From Patagioenas fasciata (lineage: Eukaryota > Chordata > Aves > Columbiformes > Columbidae): a stretch of 64,000 nt of DNA. Made by a program: the position numbers and the translations under genes. Positions within the stretch are counted from its first letter, which is position 1; each line of letters begins with the position of its first letter. The notes below the pieces were generated by a model. That model searched no databases. It was given only the letters and a program-made list of their open reading frames with translations, and had not been told where the DNA came from. Shown piece by piece: positions 56,076 through 64,000 of this stretch. The stretch covers positions 2,976,001-3,040,000 of the forward strand of contig NW_027288732.1 in NCBI RefSeq assembly GCF_037038585.1, given 5' to 3'.

Positions 56076-56641
56076 CTGGCAGGACACCATTGCCTGTAGT
56101 TGGGCATAAGATACTGGCCATGACTGTGAGTTCAGCCCTCGCTGGCAGAATGTCTCACACCCTCACTGAGGAGGGCAGGGGGTTGGGAGATGGGAGCACG
56201 TTTCAGTTTCCAGATCCCAGCACAGAGCCCAAACCATCCTGCCCTTGAACTCTGGCATCCCATTTCCTGAGATGCAAAGCTGGTGGCCTTCTGAGGATAA
56301 TCAGGTTAAAAGGCATGAGAAGTCCTTCAAATGTCTGTGTAACTTATCTAGACACAGGGGTAACTCACCAGGTCTTTACAGCATTTCACTCGGCATCAGT
56401 TTTGACATAATGGGTGCTGTCCTGTGACTGCCCTTTCTGCACAAATGATCATAAAAACACAACCATTAAGTAAGACATGGCCATAGCGGGCTGTTATGGA
56501 CAAGAAAGCTCACCATGAACTCTGCAGAGAGCAAAGAAGTTTATTATTATCACCATGAAGAACCAAGAAGCTCAAGGCCTCTTCTGAAGAGTGGGAGGCC
56601 CTGAGCAGCCGTGATTGGCCATGTTTAGGTGTGGGAGAGGG

Positions 56642-57313
56642 TCAGGGCATGTCAGGGAGAAGCAATGAGATGGCTGATGGCTTCAGTGAGCCCTTCCAGC
56701 CATGTCTGAGCCCAGAAATGGAAAGCAGTTGATGTCTGCAGGTGGAGGAGGAACAGGAGGAAGATTTTCCTGGGAATATGGAAGGAAGAAAGGCCTCTCT
56801 TGGGCTACTCATGTATGGCAGTGCCATTTGCATGCTGTGGGCATGGCTGTGCCTGGGAGATGGGGAATGGCTGCTGCTGGGGTGTTTGTGCTCAGTCATG
56901 GCCCATGAGCTGACCCTGCTCTGCTCCTCTCTTACACTGCCCACACTTGGAAGGTCCTCAGGAATCATCCATGAGCCTGGTGGATCCATGAACCTCCTGG
57001 AGTGATGGGTATGGATCCAAATAGAGGATTCAAGCAAGTGTGGGACTGGGACATTGACGTGATTGGTGACCATTGCCAGGTGTATGAAAGAAGCTGGGTG
57101 AGTTGTGAAGAACTCACAGGCATTTGCAGCTCCACAGAAAACCACAGCCTTGCAGTTAAAGCAACAGCAATTGACATAAAACCCACCCCCAAAGCATGAA
57201 ACACTCACAGTGACCACAGGAAAAGCCTTGTAAAACATTTGAGAAAAATCTACCAGTTCCCAGGGGTCAGGGCTCAGCCATTCTGGTGATGAACAAGCAT
57301 CAAGGGCTGACAT
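56642..57313. other. Open frames kept in both palindrome arms (right)
   Basis: Mirror of 12587-13166. A 223-codon minus frame and an 88-codon plus frame overlap. No known family. Probably non-coding. Confidence 0.25.
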
Positions 57314-57712
57314 GGCATCAGAGCCACCTCCACATGGCCCTCACCACCTGTAACCAGTGTCTCCAATTCTTTCCTTCACCAGCCTCCAGGGACAGGGACC
57401 TGCACTGGTTGTTTCCTTCACAGCTGTGTCAGCGATGGCCCTTCATGGGGTCCCACACACCCTCAGAAACTTGGGGTTTGCTTCTGCCTTTCACTTCATC
57501 AGAGATTTGTTTGTTGTTTCAGCATCTGCAGTTCAGGATCATGACAGCAGAGGGCTCATTAACATCTGAAATGCTCTTACAAGGCAAGGCTCTGTGCATC
57601 TTTTTCCTAAAGGCTTCAAGTCTGTTGTTGATGATTAGAGAGATTTCAGAAATAGTAAAACAGAGGGCATTTCCATAATAAATAGCAATAAAGCTAAATT
57701 TCTTCTATTTCC

Positions 57713-57770
57713 TTCCATGAATGAATGAATTAATGAATGAATGAATGAATAAATAAATAAATAAATAAGA
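57713..57770. repeat. (AATG)n / (AAAT)n microsatellite
   Basis: GAATGAATGAATGAATAAAT-type repeat at the outer end of the right arm. Confidence 0.95.
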
Positions 57771-57834
57771 AGTATGTTGACACCTTCCTTTGCTTTGGAT
57801 CTTTGTCTTCAGTTCTTCTTATTTTAATTTTCAT

Positions 57835-58188
57835 TGACATTAGCTGACATACAATGAGCTTACAAGCAAGAAGCCAAGATCATTTTGTGTCTTGCATAGC
57901 GCCCCATGCTCTCTGAACGTGCCCTGCCCAGGACTCCTCACACGTTGCCCAGAGTGAGTCACACTGAGGTGTTGGCTGGTTCACTGGCTGAGATGTTGGT
58001 TTAGATGGTCACCTACAGCACAGGTGGATCCTGCCCCATGATTGTCTCCTCTGCTCCAGTTAGAAACAAAGCCCAACATCACCATGGGATCATAAGAGAA
58101 CTGAGCTTGAAGGGACCTCAGGAGTCTGCAGTCCAACCTGTCAGAAACTGGGTCACACCAAGGTGTTCAAGCCTTGATTCAATCAGAG
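57835..58188. repeat. Direct copy of 22985-23340
   Basis: Shares ATCATTTTGTGTCTTGCATAG, GACTCCTCACAC and GGACCTCAGGAGTCTGCAGT with 22985-23340 in the same orientation, and with the right arm (44720-45075) in inverse orientation. It joins directly to a CR1 that is not its normal neighbour. Confidence 0.75.
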
Positions 58189-58757
58189 CTTTAGCAGGAC
58201 TAAAGAAGTGATCATCCCTTTGTACTCGGCACTGGTGAGGCCGCACCTTGAATCCTGGGGTCAGTTTTAGGCCCCTCATGGCAAGGAAGACATTGAGGTG
58301 CTGGAGAGAGTTCAGAGGAGGGTGACAAGGCTGGTGAAGGGTCTGGAGCACCAGTGTTATGAGGAGCGGTTGAGGGAGCTGGGGCTGTTCAGCCTTGACA
58401 AAAGGAGGCTGAGGGGAGACCTTGTCACTCTCCACAACTACCTGAAAGGAGGTTTTATCATGGTGGGTGTTGGTCTCTTCTCCCAAGTAGCAAGTGATAG
58501 GACAAGAGGAAATGGCCTCAAGTTGCACACGGGGAGGTTTAGATTGGATATTAGGAAAAAAGTTCTGAGGAGAAAGGGTTTAGAAGCAACGGAACAGACT
58601 GCTCAGTGAGGTTGCGAAGTCATCATCACTGAAGGTGTTTAAAAGACAGATAGATGGTGCTCTTAGGGACATGGTTTAGTGCCAGATTTAGGTTATGGTT
58701 GAACTCGATGATCTTAAGGGTCCCTTCCAACCACAATTATTCTATGATTCTATGATA
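58189..58757 (+). mobile_element. CR1 LINE 3' end
   Basis: GGTGAGGCCGCACCTTGAATC through GAGGAGCGGTTGAGGGAGCT to ATTCTATGATTCTATGATAAG. Inverted counterpart of the CR1 at 251-800. Confidence 0.88.
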
Positions 58758-59039
58758 AGTCATTTTGGATATTTTCTTTCTCAGAGGACCATGCAACCTC
58801 CCTGAGAGCCAGGACTTTTCTGAGGGGTTGGAGAGATGTCTCACGGTCACACCAGCCAGTTCCACCAGCACCTGTCTGTCCCTTCCCAGACCAAACCTTT
58901 TCTCCATATCCCAACCTTCCAGGCAAATTTCTGGAACACAGCAAATGTTGTCCAGGTCCTCTGGGCCTGTTCAGAAGAGAGCAGCAGGCCAACATGTTGA
59001 TGGGCTCTCTGTGCACCTCAAAGCTTTCCTGACCATTTT

Positions 59040-59262
59040 TCTCACTGCCCCACTTGCATCGAACCTTTCTGATCCTTAAGCTGTGGATGATGGGATTGAG
59101 CAGGGAAGTGGGCATGATGCAAAAAAACCCCTGTGTCAAACTGTCTTGGGAGAGCTGTTCTGGGCATCCCACAGTCAAGGACGAGGGTGCTGGCACAGGT
59201 GAGGTGAGAGGTCCAGGTGGAGAAGGCCTTGTGCTTGTCTACACTGGGATAAAGAGCAGTGA
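59040..59262 (-). pseudogene. Olfactory receptor relic, TM6-TM7 part
   Basis: On the minus strand DKHKAFSTWTSHLTCASTLVL (TM6 entry; family KAFSTC.SHL) is readable near 59170-59240. In another frame PTSLLNPIIHSLRIRKVR (TM7 and start of the tail; family LNPIIYSLRNKEV) follows near 59065-59120. About 25 residues between them are lost and a frame change separates them; TM1-TM5 are absent. It is not of the OR14 type present elsewhere. The inverse copy would lie just left of base 1. Confidence 0.7.
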
Positions 59263-59334
59263 TGCATTCATCTGATTGCCCATGTGAACAGGAAGCGGAC
59301 CAGTGGCTCTAAAATGCCTTCCAGCCAATTCTTT

Positions 59335-59595
59335 ACCCATTGCAGATACACCATCCAGGTCATGAGCTGCAGCTTCTCCAGGACATGCTGTGGGATACGG
59401 TGTCAAAGGCTTTACTGCAGTCTAAGGACACAACACCCACAGCCTGTGTGGCGGATTCACTCCCCACGACAGACTTTCCCTCATCTGCTCAGCCGGTCAC
59501 CTTGTCATAGAAGGAGATCAGGCTGGTCAAGCAGGACCTGCCTTTCACAAAGCCATGCTGATTGGGCCCGATTGCTCATCTGGTATGTGTGACCT
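59335..59595 (-). mobile_element. CR1 ORF2 fragment
   Basis: GATACGGTGTCAAAGGCTTT, then CACCTTGTCATAGAAGGAGA and CAGGACCTGCCTTTCACAAA are the complement of CR1 reverse-transcriptase coding text (KAFDTV... region). Stretch 59596-60167 has a short CR1-3'-end-like piece at 59962-60003 and otherwise nothing recognised. Confidence 0.7.
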
Positions 59596-60167
59596 CACAG
59601 TCCTTTCCCAGCCATGTTCCTGCTGTTGGCCTATCCCCTGCAGAGGCAGAAGTGACCTCACAGTCCCCTCCACAGCCATTGGCTTCCTACTGGACTATGA
59701 GTTCCTGAGACACAAGTGACCACATGGCATCGTACCCAGCCATCACCCTCCTTGCGGTCCAGTGTGTGAGCAGATAGAACTGAGCTGCTTTCATCAAATG
59801 TATCCAATAGATTTCCTATCAAGGGTTTGAGTGCAGAAACGTTCCTCAGAGGAGCTGCTTTATTTATTCTGGGGCATTTTACATCTCTTCTTCTGACTCT
59901 TATTATTTTTCTCTTCTTCCTCTGTTTATTCTGATGTGAAAGAGCTCTCCAAGTAAAAGATTCATGGAATCCTACAATATCGCAGGTTGGAAGAGACCCC
60001 TGAACACCATCTCTGTCCCACTGACCTTTATGGCACCCCAAGGAATATCTGATAGCATTTGTTCTCCCTTGGGTTCATCTCACCACATGCACACAGTGGA
60101 CATGTACATGATGGGTATGTTTGCAACTCAGCCGTACAGTGACAACATGGACTTTTGACCCAGTATT

Positions 60168-60535
60168 TCATAGAATCATAAAATCTTTTGGGTTGGGAGG
60201 GGCACACGAGGATTATGGAGTCCAGCTCCTGTCCCTGCACAGGACACCCCACAGGTCACCCCGTGTGTCTGAGGACGTTGTCTAGTCTCCTCTTGAACAC
60301 TTTCAGGTTGGGGCCGTGACACCTCCCTGGGAGCCTGTTCAGTGTCCAGCACCTCTGGGTGAAGAACCTTTTCCTCATGTCCAACCTGTACCTCCTGGCA
60401 CATCTTCTGCCATTCCCTTGGGTTCTGTCATTGGTCACCAGAGAGAAGAGATCAGTACCTTCCCTTCCTTCTCCCCTTGTGAGGAAGCTGTAGCCACCAT
60501 GAGGTCTCCTTTTAGTCTTTTCTTCAGCTCTGAGG
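60168..60535 (-). mobile_element. CR1 LINE 3' region
   Basis: TTTCATAGAATCATAAAATC through TGTGTCTGAGGACGTTGTC to CTTGTGAGGAAGCTGTAG; same subfamily and orientation as 1546-2090. Confidence 0.82.
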
Positions 60536-60574
60536 CTGAGAAACCCCTTGGATTGATTTCTGAAGCAGAAAGGA

Positions 60575-61200
60575 GAGGCCATGACCTGCAGGCAATGGGA
60601 AGGGGGATCCTGTCCCTCACACACGGCTCAGGGCTCTTCCTGGGACCATGGGATGTGGGTGTGCAAGGCCCAGGGAAGGACAACACTGGGACAACAACTT
60701 CCAGCTTCCCCATGGGGCTGCAAGGAAGGAACGAGGCCCCAGTGCCATGAGGACAACATGGCTTCTCCTGGGCCTCAGTGGCAGAGACAGCTGCCATGGC
60801 CAAGGGGACAGAGACCTGGGTTCTGTGGGTCCCTTCCAGCCTTGCCAGCGCCCTTTGCCATCTCCACCACAGGCTGTTCCACACGGTCCTACCCCTGCCC
60901 CTCTTTCCCTGCAGGCTGCAGACACCCATCTCGCTTCCCCACCTGCTCTCACCCCAGCATTTCTGCACCTTCACTGCTGTGTCTGCACCCTCACTGGCTG
61001 CTCTTGGAACACAAACCATGCGCTGATCCAGCTCCCTCTGGGTGAGCTCTTGCACCACAGCACTGACCTTCCACTGACATTTCTTCCTCTGATATCCAGT
61101 CCTCACTTTCCAAACTGCACTATGTGATATTTTTTTTCCCTCTTCTGCTTTTTCCCACTACAAAGGAATACTCAGCCACCTCAGAAACTGCCCTTCATGC
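60575..61200. repeat. Blocks A and start of E (right unit)
   Basis: Same orientation as 2245-2870: GCCATGGCCAAGGGGACAG near 60795, then GCCATCTCCACCACAGGC near 60857 and the beginning of block E near 61140-61200. Stretch 61201-61914 has no recognised gene. Confidence 0.62.
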
Positions 61201-61914
61201 AGGGAACCCAACCCATTAGGCTTCTTGTGGTCTTTTACCTGACAGAAGACAAGTAACCTCACCATGATCTTATAAATCCCAGGACTGCTGCTGTTCTTTC
61301 AGTTTCTCTGACAGACATGACCATGTTCCTGCTGCTGTCCCATCATGTACTCAGGTGGGATGGACATGACAACCCATCTCCAAAGCCTCTTCCCGGGTAG
61401 GGCCTGTGAGCACTTAGGGAGAGGCTCTTTCCCAGTCATGTCCCTGCTGCTGGGCTGTCACCTCCAGAGACAGAACTGACCTCACTGCCCCTTCACAGCC
61501 ACACGCTTCTGTCTGGATTATGAGTGTCTGAGACACAATTGACCTCATAATACCATAACCATCCATCACCGTTTGGTCCAGGACCCTATCAGAAAACAGT
61601 ATGATTGTTTTATCAAGTTTATCAAATATATTCTCTACTAGTAATTTGAGGGGAAAAATACTCTTCTGAGGAACCGTTGTATTTATGTTGACACCTTTAG
61701 AACTCCTTTTCTGTCTCTTATTCTTTTTGTTTTTCCTCTGCCTATTCTGTCTTCAAAATCCTCTTCAAGGGAAAGATTCATTGAATCGCAGAATAACTTG
61801 AGGTTTGAAGAGAGCCCTTGCCTCACTTGTCTCACTGTCCTGCTCCAGGCAGGGTGACCAGGTGAGGTTCAAGGGTTCAGGGTGCACTTGTCACATCATA
61901 CAGAGGGAGAATAA

Positions 61915-62345
61915 AGACATTCAGCAGTGTTGGCCCAAGCGCTGGTCCCTGAGGGATTGCACTGGTAACTGGCTACACTGAGGGCTTTATATCACTGATG
62001 ACATTTGGCTCGATTGTCCAGCCAACCTCCCACCCAGCTTCCAGTTCTCCAGCCCAGAGATCACTGATCTGGCTACTAGGACACCTTGGAACACCATGTC
62101 TGTGACCTTGTAAAATTCCAGGCATGGAGGCAGGCTGACCAGCCATTAATTCTCCTTCATGCTTTTCTTGCAGAAGGGTTTGACATTTGCTTTTTCCGAG
62201 GGCCTCGGAACCCTTCTGACTGTTTTGTCACTTTTGAGAGCACAATCCAGAATCACAGGCAAGGGTGGCAGAGCAGAATGGAGCACTTGCAATGATCCTG
62301 TCCAGGGCAGCTGAGATCAATCTCACTGGGGCAGTGAGGTTTGTT
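61915..62345 (-). mobile_element. Old CR1 ORF2 scar (right unit)
   Basis: Parallel to 3000-3500 in the same orientation (AGTAACTGGCT-like / CACTGATGACATTTGG text). Strongly decayed. Confidence 0.5.
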
Positions 62346-62764
62346 CCTGGAGTCACACACAGAAATGTCAGGTTCTGTCAAGCATCCATGTCTGACCTGG
62401 ACTCGTGAACTCCTTCTGTACCCAGGGGTGCTCAGAGACAGTGTCTGTCCCTTTTACACATAGAGGCTGTAGTCTCAGTTTCTCTCTGGCCTCCTGTGAC
62501 CACTCCCAAAGGATGGGAGGCACCTCAGCCCTGTCGTGTGTCAGCTGCTGTGCACCCATCTGAGATGTCCCGCGTCATGGGGAATGGACACGGGGATCAC
62601 AGCTGGAGGATGCACAACCCAATGCTGCATCCAGGTGGTTTCTCAAAGGATGTTTCTTCCAATATGAAGTGACCTCAAGAGCTTGTTTGTGCCACAGGCA
62701 TTCATGGAATCCCCAAGAACAGCTGCTGATGTTTGTCCTCACTTTGGTTCATCACACCTCACAT

Positions 62765-63135
62765 ACATGATGTGCGTGCTCACATCTCATCTGTACAATG
62801 CAAATGTGGATTTCTGACCTGCTCATTCAGTGTCCATCCATGGAGGGAAGAGCTGTGAGCTGGGGAGAGAGGCCAGGGCTGGAAATGGTGGTTATGAGAC
62901 AGCTTCTGAGGGGTGTCCAGTGCACAGGGGCACAGCCCAGCCCCTGCTCTGCTGGTCCTGCAGGTCTCTGGCAGGAGGCCTGGCTGTGAGAGGACACTGC
63001 TGTGTGCCAGCCCTACACACACACTCTGTTCAGATGTACAATGGTGTTTGAATCTGTGGTCACATTTGTTGGCATGTTCTTGAGATAACCTTTAGAAGAA
63101 GACCTAAACCTTCTGGCCCTTCCCATAGGAGATCA
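62765..63135. repeat. Block B (right unit)
   Basis: Parallel to 3842-4255: GGTCCTGCAGGTCTCTGGCA near 62955 and GAGAGGACACTGCTGTGTGCC near 62988. Confidence 0.65.
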
Positions 63136-63461
63136 CCTTTCTATCTGGAAAGGCTGTTGTGAGGCCACCTCTGTGACACAAGTGCCCATTGCCTGTCCCT
63201 GCCTGCGCTCACAGCACTGACACACAGCAGGACGGGGACCAAGCTGCCAGAGCACTCAGGCCTTGCACCAACACAAGGGATGAGAAGTAGACTGTGGGAG
63301 TGGAACCAAAACAGCTCTGGAAGAACAAGCGCTGGTGCTCCCTGGCAGGGCTGCCAGGCTGGACTCTTTTCCCCTCCACCCATGGACACAGAAACTGTCC
63401 CTGCAGCAAAAAATAGGCCTTGCAGGAAGAATCTCAGAGGAAAAAAATCACTGCAGAGCCC

Positions 63462-63467
63462 TTTATT
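63462..63467 (-). terminator. Poly(A) signal of OR14 copy 6 (AATAAA)
   Basis: Complement of TTTATT, 172 bases past the stop codon, in the conserved context TTTAAACAAAATAAAGGGC. Confidence 0.65.
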
Positions 63468-63638
63468 TTGTTTAAATACACAGAGAACATGACTAAATAT
63501 TGATACAGCCAGTGGGTTGCAAACAAAAAGCAGAAAATGAATTACAAAGGGGATGAACAAAATATCATGACTAACTAAAAAATGAACACCACCAACACAC
63601 TAAGAATTCTCGGCGTGTAATGAGTTACATTAGAACTG

Positions 63639-64000
63639 TTATCTGTTAAAGAGAGGATTACAGGCAGTTTTCTCTTTTGGAAAAGCATCCCGCATTAGTT
63701 TCCACAGAGTATCCTTGAGCTCCCAGTTCCTCATGCTGTAGATGAGGGGGTTCACTGCTGGAGGCACCACTGAGTACAGAACAGACACCACCAGATCCAG
63801 GGAAGGAGAGGAGATGGAGGGGGGTTTCAGGCAGGCAAACATGGCAGTGCTGAGAAACAGGGTGACCACGGCCAGGTGAGGGAGGCAGGTGGAAAAGGCT
63901 TTGTGCCGTCCCTGCTCAGAGGGGATCCTCACCACAGCCCTGAAGATCTGCACATAGGACAGCACAACAAAAATGAAACACATAGAAAATAAACAGGCAC
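63639..64000 (-). CDS. Olfactory receptor, OR14-type (copy 6), 3' part, cut by window edge
   Basis: About 120 codons from TM5 to the stop, entering from beyond base 64000. The text reads ACLFSMCFIFVVLSYVQIFR (TM5), then RIPSEQGRHKAFSTCLPHL, TM6, SSPSLDLVVS and NPLIYSMRN, with tail ending in CNPLFNR. No lesion in the visible part. The reading extends in frame to the window end (SACLFS), so the methionine at 63983 is internal, not the start. Its 3' flank parallels that of copy 1 block for block, so both descend from one duplicated unit. Confidence 0.92.
   Translation of the reverse strand, partial: ACLFSMCFIFVVLSYVQIFRAVVRIPSEQGRHKAFSTCLPHLAVVTLFLSTAMFACLKPPSISSPSLDLVVSVLYSVVPPAVNPLIYSMRNWELKDTLWKLMRDAFPKEKTACNPLFNR

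Larger units (their letters stand above)
42640..57695. repeat. Right arm of giant inverted repeat
   Basis: Reverse complement of about 11735-25440 (see that entry). The right arm keeps most of the OR14 exon lost on the left. It lacks about 450 bases of the OR14 5' flank, and has an extra stretch of about 0.6 kb at 55560-56240 with its own CR1. The outer end is next to an AATG/AAAT microsatellite. Confidence 0.9.

Noticed and set aside
11735-57695. The palindrome as an assembly artefact (same locus joined twice)
   Set aside because: The arms carry different lesions (OR deletion on the left, flank deletion and extra CR1 on the right) and many substitutions. Raw reads would still be needed for proof.
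1-64000. tRNA, rRNA or other structured RNA genes
   Set aside because: No tRNA A/B box pair, rRNA segment or known small RNA signature was noticed on either strand by eye; a covariance-model scan was not possible.

Overview
The window looks like a bird nuclear genome. CR1 LINE fragments are dense and carry the typical avian 3' end (repeats of the ATTCTATG type). The olfactory receptor (OR) genes belong to the OR14-type expansion that is amplified in birds, each with its whole coding sequence in one exon. No prokaryotic gene organisation, tRNA, rRNA or CRISPR array was seen.

Layout. The window is a patchwork of duplicated OR14 units. One unit, read in gene direction, is: a conserved 5' flank of about 2 kb, the OR14 coding exon, a poly(A) signal, block B, an old CR1 reverse-transcriptase scar, and block A. 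OR14 copies are: intact on minus at 4834-5787; a C-terminal scrap on plus at 17309-17515; a nearly complete copy on plus at 25479 with a premature stop and a DRY-to-DHY change; intact on plus at 41348-42280; broken on minus at 50778-51700; and a copy on minus that enters from the right edge (63639-64000). An unrelated intact OR (OR6/OR11-like) sits alone at 29788-30735. An OR relic of a further type lies at 59040-59262.

The main structure is a very large imperfect inverted repeat. The left arm (about 11735-25440) is mirrored by the right arm (about 42640-57695) around a spacer of about 17 kb with its axis near 34.0-34.7 kb. The arms differ at many sites, so they are not a simple assembly duplicate. 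Each arm has separately destroyed its OR14 copy. The spacer holds the two OR14 genes nearest the axis, the lone OR6/OR11-like gene, a degenerate telomere-like CCCTAA tract, a large CCCATCCCTGGACA-type minisatellite interrupted by an LTR-like element, and two exons of a sarcomeric myosin heavy chain gene. The myosin exons keep the family's exon sizes (156 versus 157 bp, and exactly 28 bp) and both splice sites.

Together the genes would supply odorant GPCRs of olfactory neurons. The sequence shows birth and death of OR14 copies: three apparently usable ORs (4834, 29788, 41348), one doubtful (25479), two broken OR14 copies, one relic and one cut by the window edge. The telomere-like tract, GC-rich minisatellites and palindrome suggest a subtelomeric or small-microchromosome location, which is inference.
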